Shown here: positions 31,385 to 44,914 of the stretch, piece after piece
How the letters are laid out: each line of letters starts with the position of its first letter
Position numbering within the stretch: position 1 is the first letter of the stretch
Assembly (NCBI GenBank): GCA_933228675.1
Contig: OW121742.1
Location: 35,970,218 to 36,034,217 of the forward strand
From: Stomorhina lunata
Lineage: Eukaryota; Arthropoda; Insecta; Diptera; Rhiniidae
Direction of reading: 5' to 3'
DNA length: 64,000 bases
Position numbers and translations under genes: made by a program
The notes under the pieces: model-generated
What the model was told of the DNA's origin: nothing
The model's input: the letters and a program-made list of their open reading frames with translations, nothing else
The model's database searches: none

Positions 31385-32125
31385 TAAAACAAGTAAGAGA
31401 GCGCTATGGTCGGTCAAGCCCGACCATACGATACCCTTCACCACTAAGGTCAAAGGTGTTATTTTTGCTGTATAAAGAAAAATTTGCTAAATTTTGCCAT
31501 CATACAAACATTTTCTCAAAACTTATATATTTAAGCTTATATGAGAGCTAGGGTTAAATGTGGACCGATTATCTCGGCATTTGGCAAGTTAATTATAGTT
31601 ATTGCAAAAATAATGTATGAAAAAAATAAACTTAAAGTTCTCATTATCTTTGGATTTACGAGCGTCTTAGTGATTTTTGTATGGGAGCTATGGTCAAATG
31701 TGGACCGATTTTAACGAAATTTGGTATATTGATTTAAGCTTATATAAGCAGTATTTAAGTTAAGTTTCATAAATATTGATATTTGTATATAATATATAAA
31801 TTTCGGGAAGTGGGACATATGGGAGATACCATAAATAATAGACCGATTTTGACGAATTTCGATAGCCATGGTCCCAATATCAAAATAACGATCTGTGTTA
31901 AATTTTATCAAATTTTCTTTGGAATTACGACCTGTAGTTTGATTACATGGTTTACATAGTGGTCCAGCCAGACGGACGGACTGACATCGCTAAATCGACC
32001 CAGAAAGTGATTCTAAGCCTATTGGTATACTAAAAAATGGGTCTAAGACAAATATTTCTATGCGTTACATACATCATCACAAACTTATAATACCCTTTCC
32101 ACCTATGGTGGTGAAGGGTATAACA
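31385..32125 (+). mobile_element. complete-looking dispersed element, about 740 bp
   Basis: The left end 'aaaacaagtaagagagcgct' is the reverse complement of the 'cttacttgttt' terminus seen elsewhere, and is followed by a small hairpin (ggtcgg, then ccgacc) and 'gatacccttcaccac'. Inside are 'gggagctatggtcaaatgtg' and 'cagacggacggactgaca'. The right end is 'ggtggtgaagggtataaca'. The paired 'acccttcacc' and 'ggtgaagggt' strings form inner inverted repeats. No open frame: a non-autonomous element of uncertain class. Confidence 0.7.
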
Positions 32126-32584
32126 ATATCTTCGCCAGATAATAAACAGCTTTAAATCATATGCCTTCTTTGGAACATGCACAATCATGTTCTTTTTTTG
32201 CTCAGCTTCAGCTTCTGTTTGCCGACGCAAATAATGTTGCGTGCAATTAATTTTTGTTAAACATTAACTTACCACTTTCCACAACATTTTTCCGTGTAAA
32301 TTTACGATTCTCACCTGGATTTTTGTGGTTAAACAATTAACCTTTTATTGGTACTCATTATGCAAAAGGTTTGTTAATTTATTCGGTTCGACTTAAGAGG
32401 TTGTCTGGAATTGTAATGAATTTTTGGGGATTGTTTTTGTCTTTTGTATAAAAATTTTGTGGCTGCCGGGATAATGGAAGAGCCATGTGTTAAAGTTAAG
32501 GATATGGCAGTTAAGTGAAATTTGTTGATTTGATATTTATGGGGATTTGGCTTTAAAAGAAAATTATTTAAATTTTTTAAGAAA
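32126..32584. other. spacer left of satellite B
   Basis: No gene or repeat recognised. Confidence 0.5.
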
Positions 32585-33975
32585 GACATTTCTATAGAAA
32601 AGTTGACGATAGGAAGACATTTCTATAGAAAAGTTGACGAGAGGAAGACATTTCTATAGAAAAGTTGAAGGTAGGAAGACATTTCTATAAAAAAGTTGAC
32701 GATAGGCAAATATTTCTATAGAAAAGTTGAAAATAGGCAAACATTTCTATAGAAAAATTGACGATAGGCAAACATTTCTATAGAAAAGTTGACGATAGGA
32801 AGACATTTCTATAGAAAAGTTGACGATAGGAAGACATTTCTATAGAAAAGTTGACGATAGGAAGACATTTCTATAGAAAAGTTGACGATAGGAAGACATT
32901 TCTATAGAAAAGTTGACGATAGGAAAACATTTCTATAGAAAAGTTGACGATAGGAAGACATTTCTATAGAAAAGTTGACGACAGGAAGACATTTCTATAG
33001 AAAAGTTGACGATAGGAAGACATTTCTATAGAAAAGTTGACGATAGGAAGACATTTCTATAGAAAAGTTGACGATAGGAAGACATTTCTATAGAAAAGTT
33101 GACGATAGGAAGACATTTCTATAGAAAAGTTGACGATAGGAAGACATTTCTATAGAAAAGTTGACGATAGGAAGACATTTCTATAGAAAAGTTGACGATA
33201 GGAAGACATTTCTATAGAAAAGTTGACGATAGGAAGACATTTCTATAGAAAAGTTGACGATAGGAAGACATTTCTATAGAAAAGTTGACGATAGGAAGAC
33301 ATTTCTATAGAAAAGTTGACGATAGGAAGACATCTCTATAGAAAAGTTGACGATAGGAAGACATTTCTATAGAAAAGTTGACGATAGGAAGACATTTCTA
33401 TAGAAAAGTTGACGATAGGAAGACATTTCTATAGAAAAGTTGACGAGAGGAAGACATTTCTATAGAAAAGTTGACGATAGGAAGACATTTCTATAGAAAA
33501 GTTGACGATAGGAAGACATTTCTATAGAAAAGTTGACGATAGTAAGACATTTCTATAGAAAAGTTGACGATAGGAAGACATTTCTATAGAAAAGTTGACG
33601 ATAGGAAGATATTTCTATAGAAAAGTTGACGATAGGAAGACATTTCTATAGAAAAGTTGGCGATAGGAAGACATTTCTATAGAAAAGTTGACGATAGGAA
33701 GACATTTCTATAGAAAAGTTGACGATAGGAAGACATTTCTATAGAAAAGTTGACGATAGGAAGACATTTCTATAGAAAAGTTGACGATAGGAAGGCATTT
33801 CTATAGAAAAGTTGACGATAGGAAGACATTTCTATAGAAAAGTTGACGATAGGAAGACATTCCTATAGAAAAGTTGACGATAGGAAGACATTTCTGTGGA
33901 ATATTTGACGATAGGAAGACATTTCTATAGAAAAATTGACGATAGGAAGACATTTCTATAGAAAAGTTGACAATA
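32585..33975 (+). repeat. satellite B array (31-bp unit)
   Basis: About 45 copies of a 31-bp unit, gaagacatttctatagaaaa plus gttgacgatag. Very homogeneous in the centre, with variants near both ends (for example 'ggcaaacattt' at 32705-32775). Each unit contains the perfect palindrome TTTCTATAGAAA. A second array begins at the window's right edge. Confidence 0.97.
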
Positions 33976-34754
33976 GTTTTTTGTGTTTAAAAGTTACAGA
34001 CACCACGACGTATGATTGATATTAATTGTTTTATTGTTTCATTTAAACGCTTACAACTTTTTTTCTAAATATCATAATGTAGCAAAACAAAAGCCCAATA
34101 AAATTTAAATTTATCATTTGTAACCCTAAATATTTTTTTGTTCACAGTTTTTATATAAATCCAAAACTTTACCTTAAACAATAATTAATTTGCCCAAAAT
34201 AAATGATAGCTAAATTAATAAAAGGATAACTCTTTTTTAGTTATACCTTGAGGTTTTATAAAAATATCTCATCACAACCTTCGTCATTCTTTATTCAAGT
34301 CCAAAAAAAAGAAAATCTCGGTCTGTTTTGTTATTAACCCACATTATTTGGGAAAACATATGTTTTTCTAATCTTCTTAATTTTTCATGGTTTAATACCT
34401 TTACCAGCTGTTTCTTGTTGGAAATGGATGAAACAAAGAAAAAAATTACCAAATCCTTTGGATTTTCCTTATAGTCTTATATAGTAAATTTTTCCTCCTT
34501 CTTAACGACTTAAATCCTTAAGCAAAAGAACTAAACACAAAATAAAAATAGTTTAAAGGAGAAATTGTACAAAAAAGGTTAAGCGAAATAAAAATTATAA
34601 TATATAGAAAATAATATGAGTTTTTTTCTGTATTTTATTAAATTACAGCAATAAAGGAAGAATAAAACAAAACTAGTAAAAAGGTTTATGTGATACCCTA
34701 TCCATTGAGGTCATATTATCATATTCTGTTAAATTATAGAAATTATTATTAAAG
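33976..34754. other. AT-rich spacer
   Basis: No gene recognised between satellite B and satellite A array 3. Confidence 0.55.
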
Positions 34755-37700
34755 ACAAAAATTTACTATTTTGATAGGAAATTTTTTTCAAAAATTTCTT
34801 ATTTTCATAGGAAATTTATTTTTTTTTTTTATTTTTATAGGAAATTTTTCAAAATTTTCTTATTTTTATAGGAAATTTTTCAAAAATTTCTTATTTTTAT
34901 AGGAAATTTTTCAAAAATTTCCGATTTTTTTAGTAAATTTTTCAAATATTTCTTATTTTTATAGGAAATTTTTCAAACATTTCTTATTTTTATAGTAAAT
35001 TTTTCAAAAATTTCTTTTTTTTTTTTTTATAGGAAATTTTTCAAAATTTTCTCTTTTTATAGGATATTTTTCAAAAATTTCTTATTCTTATAGGAAATTT
35101 TTCAAAAATTTCTTATAGGAAATTTTTCAAAAATTTTCTATTTCTATAGGAAATTTTCCAAAAATTTATTATTTTTATAAACAAATTTTCTAACATTTCT
35201 TATTTTTATAGGAAACTTTTTAAAAAAATTTTATTTTTGTAGGAAATTATTTTTATAGGAAATTTTTCAAATTTTTTATTTTAATATAAGAAATTTTTGA
35301 AAAATTTTTATAGGAAATTTTTCAAAAATTTCTTATTTTTATAGGAAATTTTTCAAATTTTCTTATTTTTATAGGAAATTTTTCAATATATTCTTATTTT
35401 TATAGGAAATGTTTTAAAAATTTCTTTTTTTTATAGGAAATTTTTTAAAAACTTCTAATTTTTAAAGGAAATTTTTTAAAAATTTCCTATTTTTATATGA
35501 AATTTTTCAAAAATTTCCTATTTTTATATGAAATTTTTCAAAAATTTCTTATATTTATAGGAAATTCTTCAAAAATTTTTTATGTTTATAGGAAATTTTT
35601 CAAAAATTTCTTATTTTTATACGAAATTTTTGCAAAAATTTCTTATTTTTTTTGGAAATTTTTCAAAAATTTCTTATTTTTATAGGAAATTTTTCAAAAA
35701 TTTCTTATTTTTATGGGAAATTTTTCAAAAATTTCTTATTTTTATAGGAAATTTTTCAAATTTTTTTTATTTTTATAGGAAATTTTTCAAAATATTTTTA
35801 ATTTTATAGGAAATTTTTCAAAAATTTCTTAGTTTCATAGGAAATTTTTCAAAAATTTCTTATTTTTATAGAAATTTTTCAAAATTTTCTTATTTTTTAT
35901 AGGAAATTTTTCAAATATTTCTTAGTTTTATAGGAAGTTTTGCAAAAATTTCTTATTTTTATAGGAAATTTTTCAAAAATTTCTTATTTTTATAGGAAAT
36001 TTTTCAAAAATTTCTTATTTTTATAGGAAATTTTTCAAAAATTTCTTATTTTTATAGGAAATTTTCAAAAATTTCTTATGTTTATAGGAAATTCTTTAAA
36101 AATTTCTGATTTTTAAAGAATTTCCTATAAAGTTTTTAAAAATTTATTATTTTTATAGGAAATTTTTCAAAAATTTCTTATTTTTAAAGGAAATTTTTGA
36201 AAAAAAAAACAATTATTTTTAAGCAAATTTTTCAAAAATTTCTTGTTTGTATAGAAAATATTTCAAAAAATTCCTATTTTTAAAGGAAAATTTTCAAAGA
36301 TTTCTCATTTCTAAAGGAAATTTTTCAAAATTTCTTATTTTTTCTTAGTTTTCAAAAATTTGCTAGTTTTATAGGAAATTTTTCAAAAATTTCTTATTTT
36401 TATAGGAAATTTTTCAAATTTTCTTATTTTTATAGGAAATTTTTCAATATATTCTTATTTTTATAGGAAATGTTTTAAAAATTTCTTTTTTTTATAGGAA
36501 ATTTTTTAAAAACTTCTAATTTTTAAAGGAAATTTTTTAAAAATTTCCTATTTTTATATGAAATTTTTCAAAAATTTCCTATTTTTATATGAAATTTTTC
36601 AAAAATTTCTTATATTTATAGGAAATTCTTCAAAAATTTCTGATGTTTATAGGAAATTTTTCAAAAATTTCTTATTTTTATACGAAATTTTTGCAAAAAT
36701 TTCTTATTTTTTTGGGAAATTTTTCAAAAATTTCTTATTTTTATAGGAAATTTTTCAAAAATTTCTTATTTTTATGGGAAATTTTTCAAAAAATTCTTAT
36801 TTTTATAGGAAATTTTTCAAATTTTTTTTATTTTTATAGGAAATTTTTCAAAATATTTTTAATTTTATAGGAAATTTTTCAAAAATTTCTTAGTTTTATA
36901 GGAAATTTTTCAAAAATTTCTTATTTTTATAGAAATTTTTCAAAATTTTCTTATTTTTTATAGGAAATTTTTCAAATATTTCTTAGTTTTATAGGAAGTT
37001 TTGCAAAAATTTCTTATTTTTATAGGAAATTTTTCAAAAATTTCTTATTTTTATAGGAAATTTTTCAAAAATTTCTTATTTTTATAGGAAATTTTCAAAA
37101 ATTTCTTATGTTTATAGGAAATTCTTTAAAAATTTCTGATTTTTAAAGAATTTCCTATAAAGTTTTTAAAAATTTGTTATTTTTATAGGAAATTTTTCAA
37201 AAATTTCTTATTTTTAAAGGAAATTTTTGAAAAAAAAACAATTATTTTTAAGCAAATTTTTCAAAAATTTCTTGTTTGTATAGAAAATATTTCAAAAAAT
37301 TCCTATTTTTAAAGGAAAATTTTCAAAGATTTCTCATTTCTAAAGGAAATTTTTCAAAATTTCTTATTTTTTCTTAGTTTTCAAAAATTTGCTAGTTTTA
37401 TAGGAAATTTTTCAAAAATTTCTTATTTTTATAGGAATTTTTTTTTTTTGAAAATTTCATGATTTCTTACTTTTATGGGAAATTTTTCAAAATTTTCTTT
37501 TTTTTATAGAAAATTTTTCAAAAATTTCTTGTTTTTATAAGAAATTTTTCAAAAATTTCTTTTTCTTATGGGAAATTTTTCAAAAATTTCTTATTTTTAT
37601 GGGAAATTTTTCAAAAATTTCTTATTTTTATGGGAAATTTTTCAAAAATTTCTTATTTTTATAGGAAATTTTTCAAAAATTTCTTATGTGTAAAGAAAAT

Positions 37701-37845
37701 TTTTCAAAAATTTCTTATTTTTATAAGAAATTTTTCAAAGATTTCCTATTTTTATAGGAAATTTTTCTTAAATTTCTTGTTTTTAAAGGAAATTTTTAAA
37801 AAAATTCTAATTTTTATAGGAAATTTTTCAAAAATGTCTTCAGAC
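34755..37845 (+). repeat. satellite A array 3, with a 1061-bp tandem duplication
   Basis: About 100 diverged copies of the 31-bp unit, mostly the TTTCTTATTTTTATAGG variant. A segment of about 1061 bp starting near 35340 is repeated almost exactly from near 36400; landmark strings such as 'tttttcaatatattctta' and 'ttttgaaaaaaaa' recur at that offset. Confidence 0.95.
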
Positions 37846-39104
37846 GTATTTTTTTGGTATAGGGCATCATGAACTAAAATAAATACCTACATTTAGTTTT
37901 ATCTTTCCCTAAACACTTAAGTACTCGGAAACGTGAAGCAAAAAATAAAAAAAACAAAAAGTAATTTACTTTAAAAGGGTCAGTGGAAATAAATAAAAAT
38001 GTGTATATTTTTCACCTACAAACCGTAAATTTTACTAGGGGGAAAAATAAAGTAAGAAAAAGTTCTTGATAAATACAAAAACCAAAAATAAATGTTCGAA
38101 CATTAATATCTCCTTAAAGGCAAAAACAATTCGATATTGTTTGGGAACAAAAGAAAAATTGGAAAATTTATAGGTAAATAAGAAAGCTAATACTTTCTTG
38201 TTTTTTTGTATTTTCTAAAAGCCCTTTATCCTGTTTGTTGCCATATGGCATTATTAACGTTTTTCACTTCATCAATATCAAAATGATTTCTAATATTGAT
38301 ACTTTTCTTTTTAGTAGCATTTGCTTTAAAATAGTACAACCAAAGTAATTTCATATTTTTTTTTTCGAAAATTGAATTGTTTAGTTTAAATTCAATTTAA
38401 ATTCGTCTGCTTTTTATTTAATACAATATATTTTCCCTTGTTACCAATATTTGTTTGCATTCTAAAAATTGTTTAAATTTTTTATTTACTTTTAACAAAT
38501 AATTGTCCATTTAATTTTATTGATTCTGTCATTTGATAATTTGAAAAAGTTTCAACAAAAGTCTCTTGAAAATTTGTTGCAAAAAATATTTCAGACTGAC
38601 AAACAAAAAGAGCTAACAGATTATTTTGTTTTCAACATTTTACATTTATTGTAGGTATGGACGTGGGAAACTTTTGAACCATAAACTGCAAAATGGCTTA
38701 TATGGTTTTTAAAGGATTTTTCCTTAAAAAAGGCTCAATATAACTAATTTAAATTTAAATTTAATTTAAATTTTTTGAAGCTTTCCTTTATTTTGGTTAA
38801 AATTAATAGTTTCTTTATACACATAACTATTTTTGTTAGGTAAAGGCTATAGAACCTACAAACTGAAATTTTTGTCACTTGTTTACAATTTTATTTTATG
38901 TCATTTTTATATTTAATAAAAAAATGCCATTAAATATTTTTTAAAGACCAAAAAGTTAATAGAAATCATATTCAGAACTCTTAAGCTTTAAAAACAAAAC
39001 AATTTCTAAAGTAACATTTTCTTAAAACGCAGCGTAGAGTTTCAGAAAAAATTAAGATACCTACCATCAAAAGGAAAGCGGGTATATTGAGTTTGAATAT
39101 TTCA
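37846..39104. other. AT-rich spacer
   Basis: About 1.25 kb of unique-looking sequence with no recognised gene or element. Confidence 0.55.
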
Positions 39105-40862
39105 AAAAGTTCTTATTTTTATAGGAAATTTTTCAAAATTTTTTTTTTTTCATAGGAAATTTTTCCAAAATTTCTTATTTTTATAGCAAATTTTTCAAAA
39201 CTTTCTTATTCTTATAGGAAAATTTTCAAAAATTTCTTATTTTTATAGGAAATTTTTTAAAAATTTCTTATTTTTATAGGAAATTTTTCAAAAATTTCTT
39301 ATTTTTACAGAAAATTTTTTTTAAAAATATCTTATTTTTATAGAAAATTTTTAAAAAATTTCTTATTTTTAAAGGAAATTTTTTAAAAATTTCTTATTTT
39401 TATGGGAAATTTTTTAAAAATTTCCCAATTTTGTAGGAAATTCTTTAAAAATTTCTGATTTTTATAGAAAAGTTTTTAAAAATTTGTTATTTTTATAGGA
39501 AATATTTAAAATTTTTTTATTTTTAAAGGAAATTTTTCAAAAATTTCTTATTTTTATAGGAAACTTTTCAAAAATTTCTTATTCTTATAGGGAGTTTTTC
39601 AAAAATTTCTTATTTTTATAGGAAGTTTTTAAAAAATTTCATATTTTTATGGAAATTTTTTTAAAAATTTCATATTTCTATAGGAAATTTTTCAAAAATT
39701 TCTTATTTTTATAGGAAATTTTTCAAAAAATTTCTTATTTTTATAGGAAATTTTTCAATAATTTCTTATTTTTGTAGGAAATTTTTCAATAATTTCTTAT
39801 TTTTTTTAGGAAATTTTTAAAAAATTTCTTATTTTTATAGGAAACCTTTCAAAAACTTTTAATATCTTATAGGAAATTTTTCAAAAATTTCTTAGTTTTA
39901 TAGGAAATTTTTCAAAAATTTCTTAGTTTTATAGGAAATTTTTCAAAAATTTCTTATTTTTATAGGAAATTTTTCAAAAATTTCTTTTTTTATAGGAAAT
40001 TTTTCAAAAATTTCTTATTTTTATAGGAAATTTTTCAATAATCTCTTATTTTTGTTATGAAATTTTTCAAAAATTTCTTATTTTTCAAAAATTTCTTATC
40101 TTTTAAAAACTTTTAATATTTATAGGAAACTTTTTAAAAATTTCTTATTTTTATAGGAAATTTTTCAAAAATTTCTTATTTTTATAGGAAATTTTTCAAA
40201 AATTTTTTATTTGCACAAAAAATTTTTCAAAAATTTCTTATTTTTACGGGAAATTTTTTAAAAATTTCCTTTTTTTATAGGAAATTTTTCAAAAATTCCT
40301 TGATTTTATAGGAAATTGTTTAAAAATTTTTTATTTTCATAGGATTTTTTTTAACATTTTTTATTTTTATAGGAAATTTTTCAAAAATTTCTTATTTTTA
40401 TAGGAAATTTTTCGAAAATTTCCTGTTTTTATAGGAAATTTTTCAAAGATTTCTTTTTTTTATAGGAAATTTTTCAAAAACGTCTTATTTTTATAGGAAA
40501 TTTTTCAAAAACTTCTTATTTGTTGGGAAATTTTTCAAAATTTTTTTTATTTTTATAGGAAATTTTTCAAAAATTTCTTTCTTTTATAATAAATTTTTCA
40601 AAAATTTCTTATTTTTATTGGAAATTTTTCAAAAATTTCCTATTTTTTTCGGAAATTTTTTAAAAATTTATTTTTGTTATAGGAAATTTTTCAAAAATTT
40701 ATAATTTCCTATAAAATTTTTTTTTTTAAAGGAAATTTTTAAAAAAATTTTGAAAAATTTCTTATTTTTAAAGGGAATTTTTCAAAAATTTCATATTTTT
40801 TTAGGAATTTTTTCAAAAATTTTTAATTTTTTTTAGGAATTTTTTTCAAAAATTTCTAATTT
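39105..40862 (+). repeat. satellite A array 4
   Basis: About 56 diverged copies, mainly the TTTCTT variant with many indels; no obvious higher-order repeat. Confidence 0.93.
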
Positions 40863-41589
40863 AAGATTCAATGTTAAGTGCAAACTTTATATAGGGTGGA
40901 TGCATTACAAACCATCTAAGCTTTAACCAACTAAATTTTATATTGAATTATTAGCTTCAATTATTTCACGATTATTCTTCAAAATTCCGTTAATTAATTA
41001 AATTTAGCTTCTTTTCTGTCTTAATACTAATGGCTACATTACAATTAATTATTAAAAATTTTCTTTCGTAAAAAAATTTTTATTCTCATTTTTCCTTAGT
41101 TAATCCAGATTTTGAGTTGGTTTTGAAGTTTTCTTCATTGCTAAGTATCCCATTTATCATTTTAATGACATTGCAACTATTTTTTTTCTTTCTAGTCTTT
41201 ATTAGAAGTAGTAGTAAGTGGCTGCAGTTTTTCCTGATACTCGAACTTTTTCCATTACCACTTTTCTATTTTTTTTTCTAGATTTTATTAACCCTTTAGC
41301 ATCATCTTTATAACAAATGGTTTTTAGAAAAATATTATAATTATTTTATGAGAAAAACTTGATATTGCCGTATGGTAACAGAGTAGAGAAAGGGTTAAAG
41401 AACTTTTAAAAATATTTTCTTATTTAGGTTATTTTCGCAACAAAAATTATTGCTGAAGCAATTCTTCTTTTTTAGTACAATTCATTTATAGAGAAATTTA
41501 TTAAAATACTTTTTATTACCTTCTCAATTTTTTTTTTGTTTAAAAAATTACGAAAATCTAATTATACAGTTTTTAAAGTTTTTCAACAA
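40863..41589. other. AT-rich spacer
   Basis: No gene or element recognised. Confidence 0.55.
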
Positions 41590-43700
41590 TTTTTTATATT
41601 TATAGGAAAATTTTCAAAAATTTTATATTTTTATAGGAAATTTTTCAAAAATTTCCAATTTTTATTGGAAATTTTTTCAAAAATTTCTTATTTTTATAGG
41701 AAATTTTTTCAATATTTCGTATTTTTATAGGAAATTTTTGAAAAATTTCCTATTTTTATAGGAAATTTTTCAAAAATTTCCTATTTTTATAGGAAATTTT
41801 TCAAAAATTTCCTATTTTTATAGGAAATTTTTCAAAAATTTCCTATTTTTATAGGAAATTTTTCAAAAATTTCCTATTTTTATAGGAAATTTTTCAAAAA
41901 TTTCCTATTTTTATAGGAAATTTTTCAAAAATTTCCTATTTTTATAGGAAATTTTTCAAAAATTTCCTATTTTTATAGAAAATTTTTCAAAAATTTCCTA
42001 TTTTTATAGGAAATTTTTCAAAAATTTCCTATTTTTATAGGAAATTTTTCAAAAATTTCCTATTTTTATAGAAAATTTTTCAAAAATTTCCTATTTTTAT
42101 ACAAAATTTTTCAAAAATTTCTTATTTTTATAGAAACAGTTTTAAAGCTTTCTTATTGTTGTAGGAAAATTTTCAAAAATTTCATTTTTATATTTGAAAT
42201 TTTTGAAAAATTAGTTATTTGTTAAGAAATTTTTTAAAAATTTCTTATTTTTATAGGAATTTTTTTTAAAAATTAGTTGGTTTTATAGGAACTTTTACAA
42301 GAACTTCTGATTTTTATAGAAAATTTCTCAAAAGTTTTTTATTACTAAAGGAAATTTTTCAAAAACTTCTTATTTTGATAGGAAATTTTTCAAAAAATTT
42401 CTTAGTTTTATAGGAAATTTTTCAAAAATTTCTTAGTTTTATAGAAAATCTTTCAAAAATTTCTATTCTATAGGAAATTTTTCAAAAGTTTCTTATTTTT
42501 ACAGGAAATTTTTCAAAAATTTCTTAGTTTTATAAGAAATTGTTAAAAATTTTCTATTTTTGTACGAAATTTTTCAAAAATTCCTAATTCTTATATGAAA
42601 TTATTAAAAAATTTCTTATTTTAAGAGAAAATATTTCGAAAATTTAAAATTTTTAAGAGATTTTCCGAAAATAAACTTTTTTTATAGCAAACTTTTTTCA
42701 AAAATTTCTTAGGAAATTTTTTCAAAAATTTCTTATTTTTATAGGAAATTTTACAAAAATTTCTTATTTTTATAGGAAATTTTTAAAAAATTTCTTATGT
42801 TTATAGGAATTTTTTCAAAAAATTGCTTATGTTTAAAGGAAATTTTTCAAAAAATTTCTTATGTTTATAGGAAATTTTTCAAAAAATTCTTTTATAGGAA
42901 ATTTTTCAAAATTTTTTCATTTTTATAGGAAAGTTTTAAAAAATTTCTTATTTTTTTAGGAAATTTAAAAAAAAATATTTTTTTTATAGGAAATTTTTCA
43001 AAAATTTCTTATTTTTATAGGAAATTTTTCAAAAATTTTTTATTTTTATAAGAAATTTTTTAAAAATTTCTTATTTTTATAGGAAATTTTTTAAAAGTTT
43101 CTTATTTTTTGAAGAAATTTTTAAAAACATTTCTTATATTTTTAAGAAATTTTTCAAAAATTTCTTATTTTATATAAATTTTTTTTAAAGATTTTTTATT
43201 TTTTTTTTTGGAAATTTTTAAAAATTTCTTTATTTTATTGAAAATTTTTCCAAAATTTTTTTTTCTTTAGAAAATTTTTCAAAAATTTCTTATTTTTATA
43301 GGAAAGTTTAAGAAAATTTCTTATTTATTTTTAGATTTTTTTCAAAAATTTCTTATTTTTATAGATATTTTTTTTAATTACTTACTTTTATAGCAAATTT
43401 TTTAATTTTTTTTTTATTTTTATAGGAATTTTTTGAAAAATTTCTCACTTTTATTGAAAATTTTTCAAAAATTTCTCAATTTTATAGAAAATTTTTCAAA
43501 ATTTTCTTATTTTTAAAGGAAATTTTTCAAAAATTTCTTATTTTAATAGGAAATTTTTCAAAAATTTCCTATTTTTATAGGAAATTTTTCAAAAATTTCA
43601 TATTTTTATAGGAAATTTTTCAAAAATTTACTTTTTTATAGAAAATTTTTCAAAAATTTACTTTTTTATAGAAAATTTTCTATTTTTATAAGAAAATTTT
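41590..43700 (+). repeat. satellite A array 5
   Basis: About 66 copies. The segment 41740-42110 consists of near-identical symmetric units (TTTCC form); the rest is diverged TTTCTT form. A homogenised patch thus sits inside an older array. Confidence 0.94.
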
Positions 43701-44914
43701 CCAAAATTGAATATCTGTTGGAAATTTTTTAGATAAGAAATATGCCAAAAAGCAGTATTCATTATTGTTTAATTTTTAATGTAATTTTCCATAAACTAAA
43801 TTTGGTTAACTTTATTATTCCTTAATAAATTTCATTTAAACACAATTAAATTTTGATTTAACAAATAATTTCAAAGTCTCCCAATGACAAAATACAGCCA
43901 CCTCTAGGGCAGAGTTTGTTTATTTGTTTAAAACAATCTTCAATTTAATTATAATTATTAATGTCAAAGTAAAAACAATTTTATTAATAAATAACGAAAA
44001 CTTTGTCTCAAAACTTTTTAAGTTTCTTAGACTGAATCCGAGGAATGTCCAAAATTTAAATGAACTAAAATTCTATAAATTTTAAAACAATGGAAATGAC
44101 CTTTGATTACAATTTATTTATAAGATATCCATTAACTTTAGTACCTTTTATTAACTTGTATTAAATATTTAAAACTATTTGTGCTTTTGGTATTTTATTT
44201 TCGTTTAAATGTAAATAAATTTCTTTATTTTAATGTTATTTATTTTTATGGCGAAAATTCCTTAAGGAAAACTTAATAAATAAATGTTTGATGGTGTTTT
44301 TAGATATTTTAACATTAGACCGTCTTTGTCGCTAAACAGGAAAATCTAATAAATTGACAACTCTTGAAAAGTTTTATACAAAAATAGTAAATTTTCAAAA
44401 AATTTTCTATAAATAGTCCATTTTCAACAAATTTCCATTAAACAGTTAATTTTCTTTATATTTTGTTTTTGATTTACATTTTCTAAGGAATCAAACCGGT
44501 CTTATATACCTAAAGGATTTGAAGCACCTCCGAAGGGAAAGAAATTAAAATAAGGAAAAAATAAACATTTAATATCACCATCAATGAAATTTTAATACTT
44601 GTTAAAATATATCGAATGTGTGTATTTCAATTTAAGTACGAAAGAAAAAGCGAAAGTGTGGGTGTGTGTGATATCAAAAAGTTTACAGTCTCTTCTTTTG
44701 GTATGTGTGTGCAAAAATCAACATCAATATGAAAAATGTGAAATTGACAAGATAGTTTGTAAAGTTTAAAAGGTGTTTGTATGTGAAGGTAGAACCTTTA
44801 GCACTTAAAAGTTTAAATTTACAGTAGAGGCTAAAATTTTAAAATCATTCTTTAGAAAAATTATTAGAAATATTTAATTAAATTTTTTAGTTTAAATCGC
44901 TTTAAATTCCTTTT
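43701..44914. other. AT-rich spacer with a small minus-strand satellite A fragment
   Basis: Mostly unique AT-rich sequence. About 44375-44450 contains two or three decayed minus-orientation copies of satellite A. A GT-rich microsatellite lies near 44658. No gene recognised. Confidence 0.55.

Noticed and set aside
35497..37872. Open frames rich in Phe, Lys and Ile with an IGNFSKISYFYRKFF-type repeat
   Set aside because: These are translations of satellite A (31 bp is not a multiple of three, so the frame cycles over 93 bp). They are short and broken by stops.
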